Shown here: in pieces, positions 6,001-9,042 of the stretch
Layout of the letters: every line of letters starts with the position of its first letter
Position numbering within the stretch: the first letter of the stretch is position 1
Source of the DNA: CAMDWQ01 sp964497635
GTDB lineage: Bacteria > Omnitrophota > Gorgyraeia > 2-02-FULL-51-18
Assembly (NCBI GenBank): GCA_964497635.1
Contig: CAZCDB010000054.1
Location: 1-9,042, forward strand
DNA length: 9,042 nt
Direction: 5' to 3'
Program-made: the position numbers and the translations under genes
The notes under the pieces: generated by a model
The model's input: the letters and a program-made list of their open reading frames with translations, nothing else
The model's database searches: none
Told to the model about the DNA's origin: nothing

Positions 6001-8295
6001 TATCAAACTTCCGTGCCTGGAACAGGATCTCAAGATGAGCTTTTTACCGGGGTTTTGGATATCACCGAAGAAGAGCCAAGACTTATTTCAGTGTTTGACC
6101 AAGAAAACGAAAAGGTTTATCCCACCCAAGCCCAGCGATTGGTGTATTTTTTTAAGGATCCGGTTGATCCGGGTTCGTTGACTGTCAGTGAAAGTGGTTT
6201 GATTGGGGGCTTGTCTCCCGCCAAAGGCATTGATCTTTTTACAGAAAAATTGTGGCAGCAAGCAGAAAAATCCGGAGCAAAAACCGTAGTTGTCACCAAT
6301 ATAGAAGCTTATAACGACAGTAACACAGGCAAAGCCAAGTTTAGTCTTGGAGATGTGGAATACACGACAAATCGGCGTTTTGACTCTCAGAAAAAAATGA
6401 AGCTGTGGGCGATTCTGGACCCTCGCACCAGGACGGTGCAAGTCGCCTATAATCAAGTGGACAATCAGCAGGTTCATCCTTATTTTTCTCAGAGGCGTAT
6501 TTTGACTCAGTTTGAAATGAAGGAGGGAGTGTTTGAGTCAGGCCCTCTTTATCGAGCGTATCGGGACATCCCTCATTCATTTTGGGGGCAGAAACGCATC
6601 AGACAATCAAAAAAAATAGCGATCACCGGACAAAAAGTCTATCAAGCCAACCCCATTGGTTTTGAGACTAAAGAACGATATGAAATTTACTTTGCTAATA
6701 GACAGGGGAAGACACAGGTGATTCCGCTGTCCATAGAGTATGAACCCAGATCCAACTCGCAGATTTTGATTATTGTCAATCCAAGAACCCGGACTGTTTT
6801 GGAGGTGTGGGATTATCCCAATAAAGCCCAGCTTTTTCCTAAATATCATGATTTTTCTCAAAACAAGTCTTCGGGTGACAAGGCAGCCTTGATAACGACT
6901 GAAGGTAATATAAGCGGCGGGACTCTCCTGTCTGGTCGGCGGTTTAACTCCATTGATGAAGAGGTGGAATACATTCGGTCCATTTGGCTTGCGGGTAAGA
7001 ATCCATTTTTAGGTCTTTATCAAAGACCACATGTAGCCCAGGTGCTAAAGATTCTTAAAAATTATTATGACGAATATTTTTCTCCAGGAAATGAGGGGGA
7101 AGCAGATTTCAAAAATCTTTTAAAGACAGTCGCTTCCTATGCAATAGACAATCCCTTTTTAACATGGCAGCTTGCGTACCCGGTGCTTGAGGAGGCGATG
7201 GATACCCCACCAGGCAAGGTTGCAGATCTTTTTCAAAAACAGATTGATCACATTTTATTTTTACAAAGCGCTTTTAAAGCTCGCACCAGGGCTAAGCGGT
7301 CAGAATCGATGGTTTCTACTCCGAGTAAACGGGTTTTGGTGAAGGGCGCACGGCTTGCCCACCGAAGCTCGGAGAGCAGAGGAGGATTGGCTCGTTTTGT
7401 CGCGAAGGTTGCTCATGTTAAGCATTTATCCGAGGGTTTCCAAGGAAACATCGCCATTGGAGATGACACGCTCTTAAAAGTCCAGGTAGAAGGTGGAAAG
7501 CTTATTGTTCATGGTTTGGGAGGCCGTCCTGTTGTGATTAGCAAACACTTCCGCCTTGTCAAAGGGAAGGGGAAGGTCTCTAAAGCCGTTGTCGATATGT
7601 CTGTTTTTCAGAGGATTTTTAGAGAATCCGATGCGGCAATGGACACTGTACTTGAAGGGGTTCCGGAAGCCATTTCTCAAACAAAAGCGATTCTTGCCAT
7701 TGACCTTGACTGGTTTGGGAGAGAAGAGTTGGGCCCCAACCTTAGTTATTTAATCCCAAGACTTATCGCGGACTCGAAAAGGGATCAAAATTTTAGAGTT
7801 CTCTTGAGAGGGGACTCTTGGAAAATAGACCAGGCTCTGGCACAAGCGAACACAAGCCTGGGAAAAAACCAAAAATTATTTTATCGGGACAAGGAAGCTC
7901 TCGTGAACGAAAACTCTGGCTACGATACCGCCCTCTCAGCTTCACTAGACTCTTGGGACGGCAAGACGGCTACCCCCAGTTTTCCAGGGGCCAGAAGATT
8001 ACTTGTCCGAAGGCTCGAGAGAGGAGATGTCCCCAATCTCAATGTTTTGCGAGTATCGCTTTTGGAAGCACGGATAGGAGAGATGAAGACCTCCAACCCT
8101 CAATTTACCAGGTTCCGCCGGGCGATAGAAATCCTACTAGGCCAATCCATCACCAACGACCAAGACTTTATCGATTTTGTCGAGGGAAGATCATCCAACA
8201 ATCTAGGCTTTTACGCCTTAAAACCTCTACTTCACACCGATCAATTACTTCAAGTTCTACGTCTGGCTCAAAGGATGGCGGAGCAGTCGGCTTAA
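1..8295 (+). CDS. Giant multi-domain protein with ARLA-punctuated modules and two ATP-grasp domains (5' partial)
   Basis: The frame is open from base 1 to the TAA at 8293-8295, giving 2,764 codons without a stop. That cannot be chance and shows the gene is intact here. A TTG at 37 could serve as a start, but the only purine-rich stretch before it (GAGGA, 19-23) is 13 bases away. The codons before it also read A-R-L-A, the motif that recurs downstream, so I treat the gene as continuing upstream. Module order by codon from base 1: unrecognised (5-315), GNAT-like (316-404), TPR-like (579-654), methyltransferase-like (741-882), ATP-grasp 1 (936-1313), ATP-grasp 2 (1349-1725), unrecognised repeat-rich segment (1732-2449), unrecognised C-terminal domain (2454-2764). 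I see no transmembrane segment. The N-terminus, and any signal peptide, lies outside the window. The overall function is unknown. The ligase-, acyltransferase- and methyltransferase-like folds suggest small-molecule or peptide modification, but this is inference. Confidence 0.95.
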   Translation, partial: ARLARSEEFDQLLTRLLGQDNRKKVSNTQRRNLLQLDRSKASFENDAIDILKFRQISKEATKSILSFLRGESGLQKEPSLIQEDSLIGSLAKQLGIEIYVPRSARTEMRTNALWQYTLDVDDNTRRIIHENLIPAYRGGRPVPVKITFRGNNAVYITSEGLGWKDLPFDDREQYQENFYQFVYEAAILENRSEGEARDHAQKEVKKIKNFDFVIGHSLEAGQTERSIESIKDWIFEHTRSGDENTQFIFRGTLSPEFKGEQISSRTIQRKSTRFQNGSESFRIVTRKIPRRMLVRKAGPGKTYSIVEEKLAPGKNGFVARVDIYLDKKENSDIKIGRFYANVDVDTESVMSDVGYVVDPKWQNLGLMSEVLAQDASQFFRPGMVFEGDVINKGTLEYLAQVLSQANISGKEAELNQLRQLLAKNPSEDILKDMIITFMEQGYVFTPEDIAKTPIGILAIRAGLIDSKFEVGSMTVERFSKPVQAIFFRAKVPAARLANDKKLKKAREKNRKMDKAFDALDLAIEYSRQVLNREVPTDEKSLQGFVADLSEAIARSHQVPGKDLTDSGVEHRRSILANLHAKLGSVLFKIGRYQYEAGSFEAAEESYSQSVNHFNQSVDLRKRADSLDVPKTRYYLSLSVAARAINFYEKALSLKVDLSRTKLKFTKPFYEGYLTTSTVDHTTDEEVDLAIRDGEADVALLRQLITNAKAHSKKGARLAAPIEQFNNTKDLFESLDVSNLDTETILVDWGGGKNSTFAREMAKQFPEASFYNLETGGLWKIQGGSSVPDSSRLDGRVRVLFVNAMNAENFDLFLADAIRLTSTGSLIFMRPHSANINFFEGGGGEQALEQSGFKRVQKITQLPSDYPSTRYISREPLFVFRRESTPAEVLDIPIPARLANDLDLKKIAEQTPGLVLPPKTIYKPNAVLSELPFTDAPHVGITFLDGHIGEFTFAEEGVKTAFSDPSQRANFLLIPRIKSNLIFHEGRFYTRTALWKDKGTWFFGYFSEPVLIDKLYVSEVKFEYVEKLRAAGAITISPDDDNSPLLTKLQQRHFLEQASWAHPEAFLSYPYLELKQNEDPKVIADKIHQFSKDHRFFVLKPVNDSFGNGVALYNLDQVHDMSTTLHAAVEHAVDLTHASDALIEKGIRSKPYYKNEVLNDWNVRVALVKGEDGTYRSDVRNMAYVRRQPMEKGLPVNFAKGAELDWLRGILGAAFGDKKEVVFDKLQNAVDTLALELNRLDLKSPILGLDVILDEEANVYVIEINDGRLDTLYDIDAYHREWGITDPRKGARTLAAYLRRQAFQNYTPQKPRTIILPQDSDHLQWLNDNLAFISGSRLAGSTNLRFPNRPVVGILSQHRSKGERLLIEESLKETFAVNSEPINFILIPGGENDLVVSGDKFYAKTGEWLESDKRWVEHTFEEPILIDLLYATDPDSKKVASLRFLGAESPAAEDDKLYQRWFLKQASKEHGNAFLSYPYLELKQGEEFRSLLEKIRTFSSRNPFFVIKPANGAKGNGVKLYDLSQTTDTTTLLEVAALHAEELTRTVDALIEKGIRPAAYYKNSVLNDWNIRAALVKGADGQYHSDVRNMAYVRRQPMDRGIAVNVSGEAERDWLAGTLGGAFGEQKEVVYTKLQKAIDELAIALNTSNFESPVIGVDLIIDKDANVYVIEINDGYVNTLRIIEENANFFGIRDPRAGTRDLSIYLAKEAKKKYLSNNQTNTPRKISAARLALSLSKGLAVSKIHQAFLAGKMVSYSEAESRLSDFAASVLPPGTENELAELVAAAKTQYPDDVAGFWVMIYPVLRFLEGSGYGLEDTRFYLSEEARMVQALLTRGNQRWNKRLILETVFKAAISQEPKLSLSANIKTMREQNLSSVIGAKLYQVYMTVLQDRGKHPDRIFVNWPTVLSRAGLDPSEYYQRIPQGQIGKLSEPEVKVFEILEGEDGSVGVLGNELSVSRILTRELITKLKAARPDLRRIAVQGLAIKNGSAFLSVSLFGNDYQTSVPGTGSQDELFTGVLDITEEEPRLISVFDQENEKVYPTQAQRLVYFFKDPVDPGSLTVSESGLIGGLSPAKGIDLFTEKLWQQAEKSGAKTVVVTNIEAYNDSNTGKAKFSLGDVEYTTNRRFDSQKKMKLWAILDPRTRTVQVAYNQVDNQQVHPYFSQRRILTQFEMKEGVFESGPLYRAYRDIPHSFWGQKRIRQSKKIAITGQKVYQANPIGFETKERYEIYFANRQGKTQVIPLSIEYEPRSNSQILIIVNPRTRTVLEVWDYPNKAQLFPKYHDFSQNKSSGDKAALITTEGNISGGTLLSGRRFNSIDEEVEYIRSIWLAGKNPFLGLYQRPHVAQVLKILKNYYDEYFSPGNEGEADFKNLLKTVASYAIDNPFLTWQLAYPVLEEAMDTPPGKVADLFQKQIDHILFLQSAFKARTRAKRSESMVSTPSKRVLVKGARLAHRSSESRGGLARFVAKVAHVKHLSEGFQGNIAIGDDTLLKVQVEGGKLIVHGLGGRPVVISKHFRLVKGKGKVSKAVVDMSVFQRIFRESDAAMDTVLEGVPEAISQTKAILAIDLDWFGREELGPNLSYLIPRLIADSKRDQNFRVLLRGDSWKIDQALAQANTSLGKNQKLFYRDKEALVNENSGYDTALSASLDSWDGKTATPSFPGARRLLVRRLERGDVPNLNVLRVSLLEARIGEMKTSNPQFTRFRRAIEILLGQSITNDQDFIDFVEGRSSNNLGFYALKPLLHTDQLLQVLRLAQRMAEQSA
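946..1212 (+). other. GNAT-like acyltransferase domain (within giant ORF)
   Basis: Codons 316-404 have the strand order and spacing of a GNAT core. Alternating beta strands (around V-A-R-V-D-I-Y-L and I-G-R-F-Y-A-N-V-D-V) are followed by V-G-Y-V-V-D-P and then W-Q-N-L-G-L-M (codons 361-367). That last stretch resembles the Q/R-x-x-G-x-G/A acetyl-CoA pyrophosphate loop, followed by a helix and a late N-K-G-T-L-E-Y segment. The loop has Leu-Met where a second Gly or Ala is usual, so catalytic activity is uncertain. The call rests on pattern recognition, not on an alignment. Confidence 0.4.
1480..1491 (+). repeat. ARLA linker motif, copy 2
   Basis: GCA CGG TTG GCA, in the context V-P-A-A-R-L-A-N-D-K-K-L-K-K. 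It separates the GNAT-containing module from the TPR-like module. The 16 bases CCGCACGGTTGGCAAA around it are identical to those at copy 4. Confidence 0.8.
1735..1962 (+). other. TPR-like helical region (within giant ORF)
   Basis: Codons 579-654 form amphipathic helix pairs with TPR-type small/aromatic spacing. One pair reads L-G-x-x-L-F-K-x-G-x-Y-x-x-E-A-G-S-F-E-A-A-E-E-S-Y, and a later helix reads A-I-N-F-Y-E-K-A-L-S-L. TPRs usually mediate protein-protein contacts. Only about two repeats are visible and they are imperfect, so another alpha-solenoid or a simple helical linker is possible. Confidence 0.45.
2143..2154 (+). repeat. ARLA linker motif, copy 3
   Basis: GCG CGG TTG GCC, in the context K-K-G-A-R-L-A-A-P. 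It lies between the TPR-like module and the methyltransferase-like module. Confidence 0.8.
2221..2646 (+). other. Degenerate class I methyltransferase-like (Rossmann) domain (within giant ORF)
   Basis: Codons 741-882 start with a hydrophobic strand and glycine loop, I-L-V-D-W-G-G-G-K-N-S-T-F-A (2230-2271). This is the position of motif I in SAM-dependent methyltransferases. A helix and the strand S-F-Y-N-L-E follow, where the acidic residue would contact the ribose. Later come V-R-V-L-F-V-N-A-M, then T-G-S-L-I-F-M-R-P, and finally the terminal strand pair G-F-K-R-V and P-L-F-V-F-R-R. The order fits a class I fold. The glycine loop is D-W-G-G-G-K rather than the common D-x-G-x-G-x-G, so SAM binding may be altered or lost. 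The domain is bounded by ARLA copies 3 and 4. Confidence 0.5.
2683..2694 (+). repeat. ARLA linker motif, copy 4
   Basis: GCA CGG TTG GCA, in the context I-P-A-R-L-A-N-D-L-D-L-K-K. It is nearly the same as copy 2 in both protein and DNA. It precedes the first ATP-grasp module. Confidence 0.8.
2806..3939 (+). repeat. ATP-grasp ligase-like module, tandem copy 1 (within giant ORF)
   Basis: Codons 936-1313. The module has an N-terminal Rossmann-like part starting at H-V-G-I-T-F. The ATP-grasp core follows: F-F-V-L-K-P (ATP-binding Lys, codon 1099) with the glycine loop N-D-S-F-G-N-G-V; the hinge strand A-L-I-E-K-G-I; N-D-W-N-V-R-V-A-L-V; Y-V-R-R-Q-P followed by V-N-F-A-K-G; and the metal-binding end G-L-D-V-I-L...Y-V-I-E-I-N-D-G (Glu codon 1262, Asn codon 1264). 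The E-I-N ending, the basic Y-V-R-R segment and the V-N segment resemble RimK/glutathione-synthetase-type ligases, which join a carboxylate to an amine through an acyl phosphate. All expected core residues are present, so it could be active. The substrate is unknown. Confidence 0.8.
4003..4014 (+). repeat. SRLA variant of the linker motif, copy 5
   Basis: TCA AGG CTA GCT, in the context I-S-G-S-R-L-A-G-S. It is the most diverged copy (Ser for the first Ala, and different codons for Arg and Leu). It occupies the expected place between the two ATP-grasp modules. Confidence 0.6.
4045..5175 (+). repeat. ATP-grasp ligase-like module, tandem copy 2 (within giant ORF)
   Basis: Codons 1349-1725 repeat copy 1. 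In the core every landmark is exactly 1,224 bases (408 codons) further on, including F-F-V-I-K-P (Lys codon 1507), G-N-G-V, A-L-I-E-K-G-I, N-D-W-N-I-R, S-D-V-R-N-M-A-Y-V-R-R-Q-P-M and Y-V-I-E-I-N-D-G (Glu codon 1670, Asn codon 1672). By hand count about 108 of 172 core residues match copy 1. The N-terminal third is much less similar, and there is a net 5-codon length difference near its start. All core ATP- and metal-binding residues are kept, so the copy does not look degenerate. The diverged N-terminal part may mean a different partner or substrate. Confidence 0.8.
5182..5193 (+). repeat. ARLA linker motif, copy 6
   Basis: GCA CGG CTT GCC, in the context I-S-A-A-R-L-A-L-S-L-S-K-G. It follows the second ATP-grasp module. 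It overlaps by two bases a short dispersed repeat inserted in frame (5192-5210). Its thirteen bases GCACGGCTTGCCC match those at copy 7. Confidence 0.8.
5192..5210 (+). repeat. Short dispersed repeat (CCCTGAGCCTGTCGAAGGG type), in frame
   Basis: The sequence CCCTGAGCCTGTCGAAGGG has complementary ends (CCCT/AGGG). I recognise it as a short repeat scattered through many bacterial genomes, which shows up in translations as L-S-L-S-K-G on one strand and S-T-G-S-G-Q-A on the other. Here it sits in the reading frame directly after ARLA copy 6 and adds about six residues to the linker. The family recognition is from memory. Only one copy is present in this window. Confidence 0.6.
5211..7347 (+). other. 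Unrecognised repeat-rich segment between ARLA copies 6 and 7 (within giant ORF)
   Basis: Codons 1737-2449; I do not recognise a family. The segment begins and ends with helical stretches that look alike. One is P-P-G-x-E...Y-P-V-L (5311-5412); the other is S-P-G-N-E...Y-P-V-L (7081-7188). Their internal spacings are 30 and 32 codons. Between them lies a beta-rich region with a probable three-fold repeat. I see no catalytic motif and no membrane segment. It may be structural or a binding module. Confidence 0.5.
5956..6858 (+). repeat. Probable three-fold beta-rich repeat, about 115-120 residues per unit
   Basis: Three units share a tail of a Pro-Arg step, a valine-rich strand, an acidic/Asn turn and a second Pro-containing strand. 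The tails are E-P-R-L-I-S-V-F-D (Pro at 6076), D-P-R-T-R-T-V-Q-V-A-Y (Pro at 6421) and N-P-R-T-R-T-V-L-E-V-W (Pro at 6781). The prolines are 115 and 120 codons apart. Units 2 and 3 share P-R-T-R-T-V exactly. Unit 1 is more diverged, and its membership is less certain. Confidence 0.45.
7348..7359 (+). repeat. ARLA linker motif, copy 7
   Basis: GCA CGG CTT GCC, in the context V-K-G-A-R-L-A-H-R-S-S-E-S-R-G-G. It is embedded in a basic, Ser/Gly-rich, low-complexity stretch typical of a flexible linker. It precedes the C-terminal domain. Confidence 0.8.
7360..8292 (+). other. Unrecognised C-terminal domain of giant ORF
   Basis: Codons 2454-2764. After the linker comes a beta-rich part (I-A-I-G-D-D-T-L-L-K-V-Q-V, L-I-V-H-G-L-G-G-R-P-V-V-I). 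An alpha/beta part follows, with the strand A-I-L-A-I-D-L-D-W-F and then N-F-R-V-L-L-R-G-D-S-W. The end is helical, running from R-A-I-E-I-L-L-G to L-R-L-A-Q-R-M. I do not recognise a family, a membrane anchor or a sorting signal. A G-A-R-R-L-L stretch at about 7990 resembles the linker motif but does not match it. Confidence 0.5.
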
Positions 8296-8297
8296 GC
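8290..8297. other. Palindromic shared stop site of the two convergent genes
   Basis: GCTTAAGC is a perfect palindrome. Read on + it is GCT TAA, the last Ala and stop of the giant ORF. Read on - it is also GCT TAA, the last Ala and stop of the cyclophilin gene. The two CDSs overlap by 4 bases (8292-8295). Confidence 0.9.
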
Positions 8298-8927
8298 GGC
8301 TTGAACGACCGTCACTTTTTTCATCGAGATGGTTGTCTTGGGTTTGTCGTTACCATCGACGGGAACGTTGGCGATGGCTTTGACGACGTCAATTCCCTTG
8401 GTGACCTGACCGAAGATGGAGTGTTTGTTGTCCAGCCACGGGGTCGGGGCATCGGTGATGAAAAACTGACTGCCGTTGGTGTTGGGGCCGGAGTTGGCCA
8501 TCGAAAGAACGCCCGCTTTGTCGTGGTGAAGCTTCATATTAAACTCATCCCGAAATTCATAACCGGGTCCGCCCATGCCGGTTCCCGTGGGGTCACCCGT
8601 CTGGATCATAAAATCAGGAATGACGCGGTGGAAAATAATCCCGTCATAAAAGCCCTTTTTGGCCAGGGTGATAAAATTTTTGACTGTTTCGGGTGCCTTG
8701 TCGTCAAAGAGCTCGCCTTCAATGTTGCCCATCGTGGTTTCAATCACAAATTTAGACTTGGCCATGACTTTTTCCTTTTCTTGGTTGACGGCAACAACGG
8801 GTGTCGCGCTTTCAGTTGCAACCGTTTTGGGTTTATTTTTTGTTTTAGCAAAATTGTTGGCAGCCGATGCAGGGCCAGTGGCAATAAAAAACAACATCAA
8901 CATCAAAACAGATAATTTTCGAGTCAT
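8292..8927 (-). CDS. Secreted cyclophilin-type peptidyl-prolyl cis-trans isomerase
   Basis: A protein of 211 residues. Residues 1-22 are a signal peptide: M-T-R-K, a hydrophobic core, then A-S-A before Ala23. A Lys/Thr-rich linker (about 23-55) follows, then one cyclophilin domain (about 56-211). The active-site set known from human cyclophilin A is complete: His100 and Arg101, Phe106, Met107 and Gln109 in F-H-R-V-I-P-D-F-M-I-Q-T-G-D; Ala144 and Asn145; Gln154 and Phe156 in G-S-Q-F-F-I-T; Trp164 and His169. The enzyme should catalyse proline isomerisation in exported proteins, in the periplasm or at the envelope, as PpiA does. The start at ATG 8927 is supported by AAGGAG six bases upstream. 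A second in-frame ATG at codon 55 has its own Shine-Dalgarno-like sequence and could give a cytoplasmic form. The signal has no lipobox cysteine, so a lipoprotein is unlikely. Confidence 0.95.
   Translation of the reverse strand: MTRKLSVLMLMLFFIATGPASAANNFAKTKNKPKTVATESATPVVAVNQEKEKVMAKSKFVIETTMGNIEGELFDDKAPETVKNFITLAKKGFYDGIIFHRVIPDFMIQTGDPTGTGMGGPGYEFRDEFNMKLHHDKAGVLSMANSGPNTNGSQFFITDAPTPWLDNKHSIFGQVTKGIDVVKAIANVPVDGNDKPKTTISMKKVTVVQAA
8773..8777 (-). promoter_or_regulatory. Possible internal ribosome binding site for a leaderless-form cyclophilin
   Basis: AAGGA lies seven bases upstream of the in-frame ATG at 8765-8763 (codon 55). Initiation there would give M-A-K-S-K-F-V-I-E-T-T-M-G, a typical start for a cytosolic cyclophilin. 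The stretch also encodes Gln-Glu-Lys-Glu-Lys, so the purine-rich run may only reflect the linker's amino-acid content. Confidence 0.35.
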
Positions 8928-8933
8928 CTACTT

Positions 8934-8939
8934 CTCCTT
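8934..8939 (-). promoter_or_regulatory. Ribosome binding site of the cyclophilin gene
   Basis: AAGGAG on the minus strand, with a 6-base spacer to the ATG at 8927. This is a near-ideal Shine-Dalgarno sequence. It fixes the start that includes the signal peptide. Confidence 0.8.
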
Positions 8940-9042
8940 GTTTCCAAAATAATTTTTACAATCTTAGCATGAGCGGAGGAAAAAGGATATTTTGAAAAAT
9001 CTTTTGAAGTAATCCAAGTGGATTTCCAGTGCAGGCCACGGG
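8940..9042. other. Upstream region of the cyclophilin gene, AT-rich, no gene recognised
   Basis: About 100 bases to the right edge of the window. A promoter for the cyclophilin gene probably lies here. The only pair I can propose (TTGGAT, then CAAAAT 17 bases later, minus strand) matches consensus poorly. Short open stretches exist on both strands, but none has a convincing start or signal. Confidence 0.4.

Noticed and set aside
6088..6477. 129-codon minus-strand open frame
   Set aside because: It lies wholly antisense to the giant ORF, overlaps other spurious frames, and has neither a ribosome site nor recognisable motifs.
7985..8005. G-A-R-R-L-L as an eighth ARLA linker
   Set aside because: The Arg-Arg insertion and the missing final Ala break the motif. 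The bases do not resemble the other copies.
8270..8320. Bidirectional terminator at the convergent junction
   Set aside because: Beyond the 8-bp palindrome the pairing quickly fails (about one pair in two) and no T-run follows in either direction.
7818..8915. 365-codon open frame on +, crossing the end of the giant ORF and the whole cyclophilin gene
   Set aside because: It runs out of frame through the giant ORF and antisense to a cyclophilin with a full set of active-site residues. Its translation has no protein-like pattern.
8985..9020. Minus-strand promoter TTGGAT / CAAAAT for the cyclophilin gene
   Set aside because: It matches consensus at about 3 of 6 and 4 of 6 positions, which is expected by chance in AT-rich DNA.
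8973..9042. Small gene reading rightward off the end of the window
   Set aside because: The frame is open after a TGA at 8970-8972, but no start codon sits at a workable distance from the GGAGGA at 8975-8980.

Overview
The window holds two protein-coding genes facing each other, plus about 115 bases of non-coding DNA at the right end. Bases 1-8295 (+) are one uninterrupted reading frame that is already open at base 1. It is the 3' part of a giant gene encoding at least 2,764 residues. Bases 8292-8927 (-) encode a secreted cyclophilin-type peptidyl-prolyl isomerase. I see no rRNA, tRNA, CRISPR array, transposase or phage gene.

The giant protein is a mosaic. Going downstream it contains: an unrecognised N-terminal region; a GNAT-like acyltransferase fold; a short TPR-like helical stretch; a degenerate class I methyltransferase-like Rossmann domain; two tandem ATP-grasp ligase-like modules that are clearly duplicates of each other; a long unrecognised segment with a probable three-fold beta-rich repeat inside a helical repeat pair; and an unrecognised C-terminal domain. 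The joints between most of these modules carry the same tetrapeptide, Ala-Arg-Leu-Ala (ARLA, once Ser-Arg-Leu-Ala), usually preceded by Gly, Pro or Ala. The very first four codons of the window are another ARLA, so the module series almost certainly continues upstream.

Organism (inference, moderate confidence): a giant multi-domain ORF with recurrent ARLA linkers, moderate GC, a Gram-negative style secreted cyclophilin and a dispersed CCCTGAGCCTGTCGAAGGG-type repeat fit an uncultured bacterium of the Omnitrophota / PVC area, whose genomes are known for giant proteins. No marker gene here proves this.

The two genes converge and share their stop codons inside an 8-bp palindrome, with no intergenic space and no visible terminator. 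Nothing suggests they act in one pathway. The most notable content is the ARLA-punctuated modular architecture, which resembles a polyprotein or a shuffled-module megaprotein, and its duplicated ATP-grasp module.
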